Shown: piece after piece, positions 24,301-32,585 of the stretch
Numbering within the stretch: position 1 is the stretch's first letter
Layout: each line of letters starts with the position of its first letter
Assembly (NCBI GenBank): GCA_022647565.1
Contig: JALCLA010000003.1
Span: forward strand, 434,001 to 498,000
DNA: 64,000 bases
Direction of reading: 5' to 3'
From: Chiayiivirga sp.
GTDB taxonomy: Bacteria > Pseudomonadota > Gammaproteobacteria > Xanthomonadales > Xanthomonadaceae
The notes under the pieces: generated by a model
Seen by the model: the letters and a program-made list of their open reading frames with translations, nothing else
What the model was told of the DNA's origin: nothing
Database searches by the model: none
Made by a program: the position numbers and the translations under genes

Positions 24301-25686
24301 CACCCGCCGGCTGGCATTGATGGCGCAGGTGTGAAACGAGCCAGTGGCCAGTACCCGCACCCCCGCCTGCAGGCCCACCACTTCGACCGGCGTGAGCCGC
24401 ACCTGCCCGGTGCCGTCGCCCAGGCTGTTCTGGTCGTTCCCGCCCCAGCACTTCACTCCGCCCGCGAGGCTGAGGGCACAGCTGTGGAACTGGCCGGCCA
24501 CGACCTTGTCGACTCCCGAGGTGAGACCAACGACCTGGGTCGGCACCAGGCGGCGCGTGATCGAATCGGTTCCGAGCTGGCCCTTCGTATTGAGGCCCCA
24601 GCACTGGACGCCACCTGCACGATTGCGGGCGCAGGAATGATGTCCGCCGGCGCTGATCTGGACGACATTGGGGGCCAAGCCGATGACGTTGCCGGGCTCC
24701 AGGCCACTGTCGATCGGACCGGTACCGAACTGGCCATCGGAACCGTCACCGAAGCATTCGACCGAGCCATCGGCATCAAGCACGCAGAAATGGAATACGC
24801 CGGCATCGACGTCGATGCCGCCGCTTTCGAAGCCAGGGTAGGCGCGTGCGCGCAAGGAGCCGCCTTCAAACGCCGCCAGCGGATACTGCGGCCCCCAGCA
24901 GAACAGCGCGCCCGCTTCAGTCAATGCACAGCTGGCTCGCCCGCCCAAAGCCAGCACGCGTACCGGCCCCGGCAGACCCTGCACCAGAACCGGGCGTAGC
25001 CGATCCGTGGTCGACCCGTCACCGAGTTGGCCTTCACTGTTGTCGCCCCAGCACATCACCCGGCCATCGAGCAGGATCGCGCAGCTATGCCCCGCGCCTG
25101 CGGCAATGGCCCGCACCGGCCCGCCCAGTCCGACCACCTCGACCGGCGAATCGACTTCAGCGCTGCGCGCATCGTTGCCGACCTGTCCATCCTCGTTGAG
25201 GCCCCAGCAGCGCACGGCGCCGCTGTCGAGCAAGGCGCAGGTGTGCGCCGCGCCCGCCGCAAGGCCGGCTACGCCGCTCAATCCCGGCACCACCACGGCC
25301 GTAGGCCCGCCATTGCCCGGCCCGTCGCCGAGCGCCCCACCCAGGTCGCGCCCCCAGCAGGTGACGCCACTGGATGCGGTCACGGCACACGCATGGAACC
25401 CGCCAACGGCAAGGCGACGCAATCCGCGCCCGGCACTTGGCACCGGAACCGGCGTGGTGCGCACCGAGAAGGATCCCTCGCGTTGCCCGAGCTGCCCGAA
25501 CTCGTTGCTGCCCCAGCAACTGGCCCCGCCTTCGGGCCCAAGCGAACACGAGAACTCGTGGCCGAGTTCGACCTGGGCGACGGCTCGCAAGGGCACGACG
25601 GATTCGGCGGCCACCGCGGCGGGCCAGTCCACGGCCAGGGACAGGATCAGTGCGAACAGGCGTCGCCACCCCGAGTGCGCGTTCAT
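21358..25686 (-). CDS. Giant exported RCC1-repeat and PD40-propeller protein with two C-terminal modules
   Basis: 1442 residues; signal peptide 'LFALILSLAVDWPAAVAA', strong ribosome site AGGAGGGGGA. Residues ~45-745 hold 14 RCC1-type repeats of ~50 residues (consensus: H-x-C-A-l...G-x-v-x-C-W-G-x-N-x-x-G-Q-L-G-D-G), which would make two seven-bladed propellers. Nearly every repeat carries two cysteines 9-11 residues apart, the second in CWG, as expected for disulfides in an exported protein. Residues ~750-1175 resemble TolB/PD40 propeller repeats ('SVSANGQYVVFV', 'APSATAVAFTSD'). Residues ~1183-1300 and ~1314-1442 are two copies of the module shared with the M14 protein. No enzymatic motif is seen. 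Likely a cell-surface or secreted binding protein. Confidence 0.85.
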   Translation of the reverse strand: MNAHSGWRRLFALILSLAVDWPAAVAAESVVPLRAVAQVELGHEFSCSLGPEGGASCWGSNEFGQLGQREGSFSVRTTPVPVPSAGRGLRRLAVGGFHACAVTASSGVTCWGRDLGGALGDGPGNGGPTAVVVPGLSGVAGLAAGAAHTCALLDSGAVRCWGLNEDGQVGNDARSAEVDSPVEVVGLGGPVRAIAAGAGHSCAILLDGRVMCWGDNSEGQLGDGSTTDRLRPVLVQGLPGPVRVLALGGRASCALTEAGALFCWGPQYPLAAFEGGSLRARAYPGFESGGIDVDAGVFHFCVLDADGSVECFGDGSDGQFGTGPIDSGLEPGNVIGLAPNVVQISAGGHHSCARNRAGGVQCWGLNTKGQLGTDSITRRLVPTQVVGLTSGVDKVVAGQFHSCALSLAGGVKCWGGNDQNSLGDGTGQVRLTPVEVVGLQAGVRVLATGSFHTCAINASRRVQCWGANFDGRLGNGNLLNSAMPVDVQGLGNVDALALALGDSHACAVLAGGAVKCWGTNAFGQLGDGTTQDRLAAVDVVGLGSGVRAISAGYANTCAITSGGALKCWGANGAGQLGDGTRINRSAPVDVVGLGSGVLIAGSGEQHSCAVVTGGAVKCWGFSFFGRILGDESTSDRSVPGDVPSLRSGVVGLAVGSYATCVRLDTGAMACWGAVPIGDNTEISRGLRTGVAGLGRDVSDIDVGFGGQLCAVMNGAAKCWGENGFGQVGDGTTHGVPLPQVVVVDEEARRVAALARQGNAASRNSSSDASGRFVVFESDASNLVPNDTNGRSDIFRIDRETGLTERVSVDDAEGQIAGASIEPSVSANGQYVVFVAPAAAVAKLHGEGRKAGQARRKSSGSVVYLRNMLSGTTQSMGSATMAGAGTEPQLAPSATAVAFTSDNPTGSIGPPGKENVYYVPLTPDGASLVPGPVTCVSCKALNADGTPGADADGESRNVAISADGKQVAYETTSKNALVAAPSPCPTGSADILLRDLLSGSAQRMSPAASMPSASCGSSGSTAPSIDYAGNTLAFQSDSILSGSDGNGVTDIYVVQAGAPEAPLLVSQSPDGVTANGASSEPSLSGDGNSVAFVSSAQNLDLSFADNNDRGDVHTASLQGDVEIARLSRGPTGAESDAPSDRPAMNFDGSRVAFDSAAQNLAPGSGGEVKVYQRDNPLAAPVRSATFWKSNESGWGLTVFDQGNVLAPAWFTYDVDGEPTWFLIGGAFPQADGSYRGDLLRLTGTPFDRIEGPAATSASTIGNVALRFLGDAALEFDYNVQGVQQSKTLTRFPFGTRNFACTASPQAARDNASNYSDLWTSTVPNAGWGLTLFHVDASLFAGWYTYDADGEAVFFVLATTRQSDGSFAGSIFRQRNGTPFAQIADANASPGNDLVGDATFRFSDGDSGTFSYRIGAVNQSKSITRFLVGSRPSVCESVDDSGSQ

Positions 25687-25808
25687 TCCCCCTCCTGCCT
25701 ACGAGATCAGGCTACGCCGGCCGAACTGCTCCGGCAATACAGCAGGGCGAACGTGAATTCTGCGCCAAGCCGGCCAGGCTGGTAGCGGGGGAAGCGAGCG
25801 TCAGTGGC

Positions 25809-26708
25809 TCAATAGCTGCACTGGAAGTAGACGATGTCCTGCTGGTTCAGGCCAATGGCCTGACCCAGGCTGATGGCACCCGACTTGCGCAGGTGCACCT
25901 CGTCGCGGTGCAGGCGCAGTTCGTCGTCGTCGCCCAGCTTGACGTAGCTTGCGTTGGTGCTGCGATCGGCTACCACGAAGTAGCCCTTCTTGTATTCGAT
26001 GTGGGCATGGGTGCGGCTCACCCATTCCGCATCGATCACGAGCGAATTGCTGGCGTCACGCCCGATGGTGAAGGGCGGAGAGCTCTCGTTGAGCTCCATC
26101 ACCTGTCCGCGATATCGCAGGGTCAGCTTGACGTTGGTGGTGCCGCCGTCATCGATGCGAATGGCGCGCTGCACCGTGGTGACGTTGGAGATGTCTTCCT
26201 GCCAGATGATGTCGACAATCTCGATCGGCAGCAGCTTGCCGCTGACCCGCGCCCGCCCGAGGCTGCGGCTGCGGATCGAACCGGCATTGGTCAGGCCCTT
26301 GAGCGTGGTGGCCGTGGTGACGATCTGTTCGCGCTTGGCGAGCGAGGCCATGCGCGCCGCGGTGTTGACCGCGTCGCCGTAGACGTCGTTGTCCTCGACC
26401 AGGGTCTCGCCGTGGTGCAGGCCGATGCGAATGCCGAGGTTGTCGCGCACGAAGTTGATGTCGTGCGCGACGCGCTTTTGCATGTCGCTGGCCGCCATCA
26501 CGCCGTTGAGCGCGCCCGGCAAGGTGCACATGATCTCGTCGCCGATGGTCTTGATGACCTTGCCGCCGTGGCTGGCGCAGATCTTCGAGAGCGCGTCCAG
26601 CACCGCCGCAATGATGCGCCGCGCCTCGACATCGCCGCGCTGCTCGAACAGCTTGGTGCTGCCGCTGACGTCGGCGAACAGGATGCAGAGGGGCTGGGTC
26701 TGGCTCAT
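25809..26708 (-). CDS. Class III nucleotidyl cyclase with C-terminal FHA domain
   Basis: 299 residues, soluble. Residues 1-180: class III cyclase catalytic domain with metal aspartates D13 ('LFADVSGST') and D57 ('KTIGDEIM'), a lysine of the kind that selects ATP (K53), and the transition-state Asn/Arg pair in 'GDAVNTAARM', so the site looks complete and probably makes cAMP. Residues ~205-299: FHA phosphothreonine-binding domain with 'FTIGRD', 'SRTHAHIEY' and 'STNASYV' (Gly-Arg, Ser, His and Asn all present). The pairing suggests that cyclase activity or location depends on a Ser/Thr kinase. No kinase gene is nearby. It is a lone gene between the RCC1 gene and the E1 gene. Confidence 0.88.
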   Translation of the reverse strand: MSQTQPLCILFADVSGSTKLFEQRGDVEARRIIAAVLDALSKICASHGGKVIKTIGDEIMCTLPGALNGVMAASDMQKRVAHDINFVRDNLGIRIGLHHGETLVEDNDVYGDAVNTAARMASLAKREQIVTTATTLKGLTNAGSIRSRSLGRARVSGKLLPIEIVDIIWQEDISNVTTVQRAIRIDDGGTTNVKLTLRYRGQVMELNESSPPFTIGRDASNSLVIDAEWVSRTHAHIEYKKGYFVVADRSTNASYVKLGDDDELRLHRDEVHLRKSGAISLGQAIGLNQQDIVYFQCSY

Positions 26709-26759
26709 GTCAGGGTCGATGATAGGGGAATCGGACGCCTGCCGTCACCGCCCCCGCCA

Positions 26760-29045
26760 TCAGCCCCGGATCGCTGCCAAGCTGGCGGCCGCCGCCACGA
26801 TGTCCGCCTCCGAGGGAATGACGAGGAAGGCCGCGCCGGCCAGGGGCGTATAGGTGTCGGCGCCGACCACGCGGCGCAGCGGCTTGCCGCCCTGGCCTGC
26901 TTCCTGGATCGCGGTGATCACGCCTTCGCCCACGCCGGCACTGCGGCGGCCCTCGTCCACCACGAGAATGCGCTTGGCCACTCGCGCGTGCTCGGCGATG
27001 AAGGCCTCGTTGAGCGGCTGCAGCCAGCGCAGGTCGACCACGCGCGTGCTCCAGCCGTGGGCCTTCTCGATCTCGCGCGCGGCACGCAGGCTCATCGGCA
27101 CCCCATTGCCGAAGCTGAAGATGACGAGGTCCGCACCCTCCCCGTAGACCCGGCCTTCACCCAGCGGCATCGCCTGGTCGGGTGCCGGGTACGGCGTGAG
27201 CCAGCCCCCGTCGCCGGTCTCGTACAAGTCCTTGGTCATGTAGAGCGCGATGGGTTCCAGGAAGGCGCAGACGCGTCCGTCGACCTTGGCCAGCGCCATC
27301 ATCGTGCGCAGCATCATGGCGGCGTCGTCGCCGCGGCTGGGGCAACCCACCACGAGGCCGGGGATGTCCCGCAGCGCGGTGATCGAGTTGTCGTTGTGAA
27401 AATGTCCGCCGAAGCCACGCTGGTAACCCAGGGACGCGATCCGCATCACCATCGGATTGCGGTACTGGTTGTTGCTGAAGAACTGCAGCGAGCAGGCCTC
27501 GCCACGGATCTGGTCGCAGGCGTTGTGGAAATAGGCCAGGTACTGGATCTCGGGCAGCGGCAACATGCCGAGGTTGGCGAATCCCTGCGCCAGGCCGAGG
27601 ATGATCGTCTCGTCCAGCAAGGTGTTGAACACGCGCTGGTTCTTGAAGGCCTTGTGCAGGTTCTTGGTGACGGTGTAGACGCCGCCCTTCTGCGCCACGT
27701 CTTCCCCGAACAGCAGCGCTTCCGGGTACTTGCAGAACAGATCGTGCAAGGCCTGGTTGATCTGGATCGCCAGATGACGGGGCGGCTGGTTCTCGGGCAG
27801 CTTGTCGTCGCTGCCGAACACCGCCAGGCGCTTGCCGTCGTAGTCGGTACGTGTTGCTTCCCCTGCAACTGCCGCCGGCGTGTACGGCGCAAGCGGCGCC
27901 ATCACCTCGGCCAGCGAGGTCAGGCGCGGGCGACGATCGGCGTCCTCGGCCGCGGCGAAGCACCTGGCACGGATCGCCTCGTACTGCGCCAGCACCTGCT
28001 CCGGCGTCATCAACCCGGATTCAAGCGCGATCGCGGCCGAGCGCAGCAAGGGATCGGTCGCCTCGACCGCCATCAATTCTTCGAACGAACGCCACTCGAT
28101 CTCGAAGTCGGTGCCGGCATGGCCCATCACGCGCGTGGTACGCAGGTGCAGGAAGGTCGGGCGGCGCGTGGCGCGGCAGTGCTGCACCGCGCGCGCCACC
28201 TGTTCGTAGCCGCTGCCGATGTCGAGGCCATCCGCGTAGAAATAATCGAGGTCACGACGCCCGGAGAAGTTCTGCGCCACCCATCCCGTGGGCGTCTTCA
28301 CCGAAATGCCGATGCCATTGTCCTCGCACACGAACAGCACCGGCGCGGGAAGCTTCTGGTAGGCCGTCCAGGCCGCCGCGTTGAACGCGGTCTGCGCCGT
28401 GGCATGGTTGGAACTGGCGTCGCCGAAGGAACAGATTGCAATGGAGTCGTGCGGAATCGGCGAGGCGTGGCCGAGGCGCCGCGCCTGCTCGATCGCCACC
28501 GCCGTACCGAAGGCCTTGGGCAGGTGCGAGGCAATGGTCGAGGTCTGCGGCAGCACCCAGAGCGGCTTGCTGCCCCAGACCTTGTGGCGGCCACCGGAAG
28601 CAGGGTCGTCGGCACTCGCGGCAAAGCTCAGGGCCGAATCCATGATCGGGTCACGTGGTTTGCCATCGGTGCCCGGCAGCTTGCGGAAGCGCTCGGCCAT
28701 GAAGGCGCCGGAACGGTAGTGCAGGAAGGCCGGATCGGTGTGGCGGGTCAGTCGCGCCACCATGGCATTGCCTTCGTGCCCGCTGGAACCAATGGTGTAG
28801 AACACTTTCTGCTGCACGCGCAGCACGCGCGCCATCAGGTCGAGATGGCGCGAGATCAGCTGCGACTCGAACAGTTCAAGGAAATCGCGCGCGCTGCAGG
28901 CGCTGCCGTCCAGCACGGCCTCGTCCGGCGCTGGCCGTGCTTGCGCATGGCCGCTCCATCCGCGCACGAACTCGACGAAGTTGTCGTCACAGACCTTGGC
29001 ACGATTGACGTCCTTGTGACGGGCGGGAACGGGTTGGGCAGACAT
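26760..29045 (-). CDS. Fused alpha-beta 2-oxoacid dehydrogenase E1 (branched-chain type)
   Basis: 761 residues from the ATG at 29045 (GGAG ~10 bases upstream). Residues ~60-400 are the E1-alpha fold with the ThDP/Mg stretch from 'CSFGDASSNHA' to 'EDNGIGIS'; residues ~430-761 are the E1-beta fold ('ALLFGEDVAQKGGVYTVTK', 'FGNGVPMSLRAA', 'VVDLRWLQPL'). In most bacteria these are two genes (bkdA1/bkdA2 or pdhA/pdhB); here they are one chain. It decarboxylates a 2-oxoacid, most likely a branched-chain one. No E2 or E3 gene is adjacent; E3 may be the lpd of the suc operon. Substrate is a family inference. Confidence 0.85.
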   Translation of the reverse strand: MSAQPVPARHKDVNRAKVCDDNFVEFVRGWSGHAQARPAPDEAVLDGSACSARDFLELFESQLISRHLDLMARVLRVQQKVFYTIGSSGHEGNAMVARLTRHTDPAFLHYRSGAFMAERFRKLPGTDGKPRDPIMDSALSFAASADDPASGGRHKVWGSKPLWVLPQTSTIASHLPKAFGTAVAIEQARRLGHASPIPHDSIAICSFGDASSNHATAQTAFNAAAWTAYQKLPAPVLFVCEDNGIGISVKTPTGWVAQNFSGRRDLDYFYADGLDIGSGYEQVARAVQHCRATRRPTFLHLRTTRVMGHAGTDFEIEWRSFEELMAVEATDPLLRSAAIALESGLMTPEQVLAQYEAIRARCFAAAEDADRRPRLTSLAEVMAPLAPYTPAAVAGEATRTDYDGKRLAVFGSDDKLPENQPPRHLAIQINQALHDLFCKYPEALLFGEDVAQKGGVYTVTKNLHKAFKNQRVFNTLLDETIILGLAQGFANLGMLPLPEIQYLAYFHNACDQIRGEACSLQFFSNNQYRNPMVMRIASLGYQRGFGGHFHNDNSITALRDIPGLVVGCPSRGDDAAMMLRTMMALAKVDGRVCAFLEPIALYMTKDLYETGDGGWLTPYPAPDQAMPLGEGRVYGEGADLVIFSFGNGVPMSLRAAREIEKAHGWSTRVVDLRWLQPLNEAFIAEHARVAKRILVVDEGRRSAGVGEGVITAIQEAGQGGKPLRRVVGADTYTPLAGAAFLVIPSEADIVAAAASLAAIRG

Positions 29046-29085
29046 CGGGAACTCCGCGCGAAGCGCAGCAAGAAGTGAATTGGGG

Positions 29086-29742
29086 TCAGTCGCGTCGCGC
29101 GAGCAAGGCCTGCGCTTCGGGCGACGGCGGTGCCATCGCCACAAAACCGGGCGTCGCGCGCACCCGCGTCAGCCAGGCGCGCAAGTGCGGGTAGGCGGCC
29201 AGGTCGAAACCACCCTCGCCCGCCACGTCGGTGTAGGCGAACAGGGCGATGTCGGCGATACCGTAGTGTTCGCCCGTGAACCACGGGTGCTGCGACAGGT
29301 GTCGCTCCATCACCGCCAGCGCCTGGTGGCCACGCTCCCGCAGGCGCGGCAGCTCAGCGCGACGTGGCGAGTCTTCCGGGGTCCAGCCGCGGATGAAGCG
29401 CGCCACCGCCACATGGGGTTCATGGCTGTACTGCTCGAAGAACATCCAGGCCAGCGCCTGCGCTCGTTGCCAGTGGTCGGCGGGCAGGAAGGTCCGTTCC
29501 GAAGCAGGCGCGCTGTCCGCCAACCAGCACAGGATCGCGTTCGATTCGGCCAGCACGCGCCCGTCATCGAGCTCAAGGATCGGCACCTTGCCATTCGGAT
29601 TCTTTGCCAGATACTCGGGCGTTCGGGTCGCGCCGCGAGCCGAATCCGTTTCCACCCAGCGGTACGGCCGGCCGAGTTGTTCCAGCAGCAGGCGAACCTT
29701 GTGGCAATTGCCGGACGGCGAAAATCCGTAAACCGTGAGCAT
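29086..29742 (-). CDS. Glutathione S-transferase
   Basis: 218 residues. N-terminal thioredoxin-like domain with 'SPSGNCHKVRLLLEQLG', 'NPNGKVPILELDDG' (cis-Pro) and 'ESNAILCWLAD' (the Glu-Ser that binds the gamma-glutamyl group), then an all-helical C-terminal domain with 'YGIADIALFAY' (N-capping box). This fits the bacterial YfcG/theta-like GSTs. Substrate unknown. It lies 40 bases upstream of the fused E1 gene on the same strand and may be co-transcribed. Confidence 0.9.
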   Translation of the reverse strand: MLTVYGFSPSGNCHKVRLLLEQLGRPYRWVETDSARGATRTPEYLAKNPNGKVPILELDDGRVLAESNAILCWLADSAPASERTFLPADHWQRAQALAWMFFEQYSHEPHVAVARFIRGWTPEDSPRRAELPRLRERGHQALAVMERHLSQHPWFTGEHYGIADIALFAYTDVAGEGGFDLAAYPHLRAWLTRVRATPGFVAMAPPSPEAQALLARRD

Positions 29743-29835
29743 GGAGTGGATGCGGCGGGGCGGGCCCGCAATGATACCTGCAACGCGCCACGCACACGGC
29801 TCTTCCGGAGCGGCGATGCTGGTGGCCTTGCACCG

Positions 29836-30939
29836 CTAGAACCCGAATCGGACCCAGTTCCCGAACGCCGTTGGTGGCGCCACCGTCACGTCACCGTTGC
29901 AGCTGTTCATCCGCTGCAACGGCCACTGGGTCAGGTAGAGGATCGAATGCCCGGTGGCGGTCATGGCCTCGCCCAGACCGCGCGCGGCAACGGCATCGTC
30001 GTAGTAGGTTTCGGCCACCACCCAAGGCAAGGTTCCCATGCCTTCGTCGACCACATGCTTGCGGTAGCGCTCATAGATCCAGCGCTCGTCGCGCTCCGGC
30101 GTGCCGTAGATGTCCAGCGCCAGCGCCACCGGCAAGGTCAGGGTGCCGCCAACGGTATAGACATAGTCCTTGTGCTCGACGCGTGAGTCGATGCGCTGGT
30201 CGTCGGTGTCGGAAACGAAGGAGAACCCGACGCTGCGATCACGCCCGAATTCGGTCACGTAACGCTTCCATATCTCGCGCGCGTAACGGCTCCAGCCGTC
30301 CTTGTTGGGCTCGTTTTCCAGGATCTGGCCCGCGAAGATGCGCGCCCGCGGCATGCCTTCGACCAGCAGATCGGTGCCATGCCCCAGGCCCGAGGCCAGC
30401 AGCAGTGGCTCGATGCTGCGGATCACGCCCCAGTTGTCTTCGAGGCGCGCGGCATTCAGGGACTCCCAGTGCTTGGCGTCGTTGTCGCCTTGCGGGAAAT
30501 AGCGGAACAGGAAATTGCGGAAGCCGGCGTCACGCACGTCCGAGAGCAGATCGACGATGTTCTGCAGGTACTGTGGCCGGAGCGCGCCGCCACTCGAATC
30601 GAGGACCGTGCCGGTGACGCGCCCGTCCGCGGTCGGAACCGCCGGCGTGAGGTGGTACAGGCCCAGCGACAGGCGCTCCTGCCCCGCGGCGCGCATGTCG
30701 ATCAACTGCTCGCGGACCAGATCGCGCACCCCGAACTCGTGGTAGTTGGCCACGATCCCGAACGGCTCGCGCTCGCAGCCGGGCCCGAGCGCATACCAGT
30801 GGTAGTTGCTGCCGCCCGCCAGCAAGGGCCGCGCCAGCTCGAAGCCGCTGGCGAAGATCGCCTGCGCACCGGCGGCCGGCGCAAGTCCGACACCGGACAG
30901 CACCGCCAGCGCGGCGAGGCGCAAGCTTGCGCCGCACAT
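29836..30939 (-). CDS. Exported protein of unknown function, possible TIM-barrel glycoside-hydrolase-like fold
   Basis: 367 residues from the ATG at 30939, just after the gcdH stop. Signal peptide 'LAALAVLSGVGLAPAAGA', then 'AIFASGFE' (residues 27-34), a short motif that I associate with secreted proteins of this bacterial group. The mature chain has alternating strands and helices with acidic strand ends such as 'LLVEGMPRARIF', 'IVANYHEFG' and 'WVVAETYYDDA', which looks like a (beta/alpha)8 sugar-hydrolase-like barrel; the glutamates in the last two could be catalytic. I cannot assign a GH family. Downstream of gcdH on the same strand with only 2 bases between them, although their functions seem unrelated. 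Confidence 0.65.
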   Translation of the reverse strand: MCGASLRLAALAVLSGVGLAPAAGAQAIFASGFELARPLLAGGSNYHWYALGPGCEREPFGIVANYHEFGVRDLVREQLIDMRAAGQERLSLGLYHLTPAVPTADGRVTGTVLDSSGGALRPQYLQNIVDLLSDVRDAGFRNFLFRYFPQGDNDAKHWESLNAARLEDNWGVIRSIEPLLLASGLGHGTDLLVEGMPRARIFAGQILENEPNKDGWSRYAREIWKRYVTEFGRDRSVGFSFVSDTDDQRIDSRVEHKDYVYTVGGTLTLPVALALDIYGTPERDERWIYERYRKHVVDEGMGTLPWVVAETYYDDAVAARGLGEAMTATGHSILYLTQWPLQRMNSCNGDVTVAPPTAFGNWVRFGF

Positions 30940-30941
30940 GC

Positions 30942-32108
30942 TCAGAACGCGTTGATGCCAGTCACCTCGCGCCCGATCACGAGCTGGTGCACGGTTTCGG
31001 TGCCTTCGTAGGTGATGACCGATTCGAGGTTGAGCGCGTGCCGGATCGGACTGTGCTCGGTGGTGATGCCGGCCCCGCCCAGCAGGTCGCGGCATTCACG
31101 CGCGATGTCGATCGCCATGCGGCAGTTGTTCCACTTCGCCAGCGACACCTGTGCCGGCTGCATGGTGCCGGCGTCCTTGAGTCGACCGAGCTGCAGCGAC
31201 AGCAACTGCGCCAGCGTGATGCGGCGCGCCATGTCGGCCAGCTTGAGCTGCGCCGACTGGGTGGCGGCAACCGGGCGGTCGAACAGGATGCGTTCGCGCG
31301 TGTAGTCGCGGGTCTCGACGAAACAAGCGATGGCAGCGCCGATCGGCCCCCAGGTGATGCCATAGCGCGCCTGCGTCAGGCAGCCCAGCGGTCCCTTCAG
31401 GCCCTTCACGTTGGGCAGGCGGTTGGCGTCGGGAATGCGCACATTGTCGAAGAACAGCGCGCTGGTGACGGAAGCCCGCAGGCTCATCTTCTTGTGGATC
31501 TCCTGCGCGGTGAAACCGGGCGTGTCGGTGGGCACGATGAAGCCCTGGATGCCTTCCTCGGTCTGCGCCCAGACGATGGCGATCTGCGCGAGATTGCCGT
31601 TGGTGATCCACATCTTGGAGCCGTTGATGACCCAGTCGCCGCCGTCGCGGCGCGCGTGGGTCTTCATGTTGGACGGGTCGGAGCCGCCGTGCGGTTCGGT
31701 CAGGCCGAAGCAGCCGATGACCTCGCCGCGCGCCATGCGCGGCAACCACGCACGGCGTTGTTCCTCGCTGCCATAGGCGTAGATCGGATACATGCAGAGC
31801 GAGCTCTGCACCGAGACGAAGCTGCGGATGCCGCTGTCGCCGCGTTCCAGCTCCTGGCAGATCAGGCCGTAGCTGACGCCGTTCAGGCCGGCGCAGCCGT
31901 AGTCCTCCGGCAAGGAGGAACCCAGCAGGCCGAGCGAGGCGATCTCCGGGATCAGTTCCCGCGGGAACCGACCCTGCTCGAAGGCATCGCCGATGATCGG
32001 CAGCACGCGCTCGTCGGTGAAGCGCGCCACGGTGTCCTGCACCGCGCATTCTTCTTCACTTAGCAGGGAACGGACATCGTAGAGATCGCACGGATTCAGC
32101 GCGGGCAT
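30942..32108 (-). CDS. gcdH: Glutaryl-CoA dehydrogenase (acyl-CoA dehydrogenase family)
   Basis: 388 residues from the ATG at 32108. Oxidises and decarboxylates glutaryl-CoA to crotonyl-CoA in lysine/tryptophan breakdown, passing electrons to ETF. Seen: 'CFGLTEPHGGSDP' (FAD/substrate motif), 'KMWITNGNLAQIAIVWA', 'RYGITWGPIGAA', and the catalytic glutamate in 'VITYEGTETVHQLVIGREVTG', a pattern specific for GCDH among ACADs. No ETF or enoyl-CoA hydratase gene is adjacent. A gap of ~257 bases separates it from a divergent small gene. Confidence 0.92.
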   Translation of the reverse strand: MPALNPCDLYDVRSLLSEEECAVQDTVARFTDERVLPIIGDAFEQGRFPRELIPEIASLGLLGSSLPEDYGCAGLNGVSYGLICQELERGDSGIRSFVSVQSSLCMYPIYAYGSEEQRRAWLPRMARGEVIGCFGLTEPHGGSDPSNMKTHARRDGGDWVINGSKMWITNGNLAQIAIVWAQTEEGIQGFIVPTDTPGFTAQEIHKKMSLRASVTSALFFDNVRIPDANRLPNVKGLKGPLGCLTQARYGITWGPIGAAIACFVETRDYTRERILFDRPVAATQSAQLKLADMARRITLAQLLSLQLGRLKDAGTMQPAQVSLAKWNNCRMAIDIARECRDLLGGAGITTEHSPIRHALNLESVITYEGTETVHQLVIGREVTGINAF

Positions 32109-32365
32109 GGCAGGGGAACTCGAAAGGGGGAAGAGTGCGCACCGTCGGCGCGCAGCCCGTAATTTTACCCTTGCGCCCGGCCGCGATGCCATGCGCCCCG
32201 GAATCCGGGCATTTGCGAGGCGCGTTGCAGGCCGGCAAGACCGGGGCGCCGAAGGCCCGGCCCGCGACGCGAGATCTTGCGGACGTGGCGCCTCCCGTCC
32301 GGCGCCATCGCATAGACTGTGGTCGCCCCGCGTCTGGCGACACCCGATTGGAGTCGAACCCGGTC

Positions 32366-32578
32366 ATGCCCCATCCCCTGCTCGCCCCGGTCCTGGCCTA
32401 CGTGAGCAAGCTCAGGCACCCGCAGCTGTTCAAGCTCACCGCGGCCCTGTTCCTGCTCGATGTACTGGTGCCGGACCTGATCCCGTTCGCCGACGAACTA
32501 TTGCTCGCGCTGGGCACCCTGGTGCTGGGCCAGTGGAAGCGTCGCCGCGACCCGCCGGTGATCGACACGGCCCCGTAG
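32366..32578 (+). CDS. Small membrane-associated protein, DUF6116-like
   Basis: 70 residues from the ATG at 32366. Sequence 'YVSKLRHPQLFKLTAALFLLD' then 'VPDLIPFADELLLALGTLVLGQWKRRR' gives an amphipathic helix, a DxxxPDxxPF turn and a hydrophobic helix ending in basic residues, as in the short YvlD/DUF1232-like and DUF6116 proteins. Function unknown. A longer frame upstream exists but lacks this homology-like content. The TatD gene starts 7 bases after its stop, so the two are probably co-transcribed. Confidence 0.7.
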   Translation: MPHPLLAPVLAYVSKLRHPQLFKLTAALFLLDVLVPDLIPFADELLLALGTLVLGQWKRRRDPPVIDTAP

Positions 32579-32585
32579 CCTGCAC

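Noticed and set aside
21691-24999. A 1102-codon open frame opposite the RCC1 gene
   Set aside because: It is a shadow of the repetitive RCC1 gene; no start signal, signal peptide or known domain is visible.
32345-32368. A tRNA T-arm-like string (gagtcgaacccgg) just before the DUF6116 gene
   Set aside because: No matching acceptor, D or anticodon arm is found around it on either strand.
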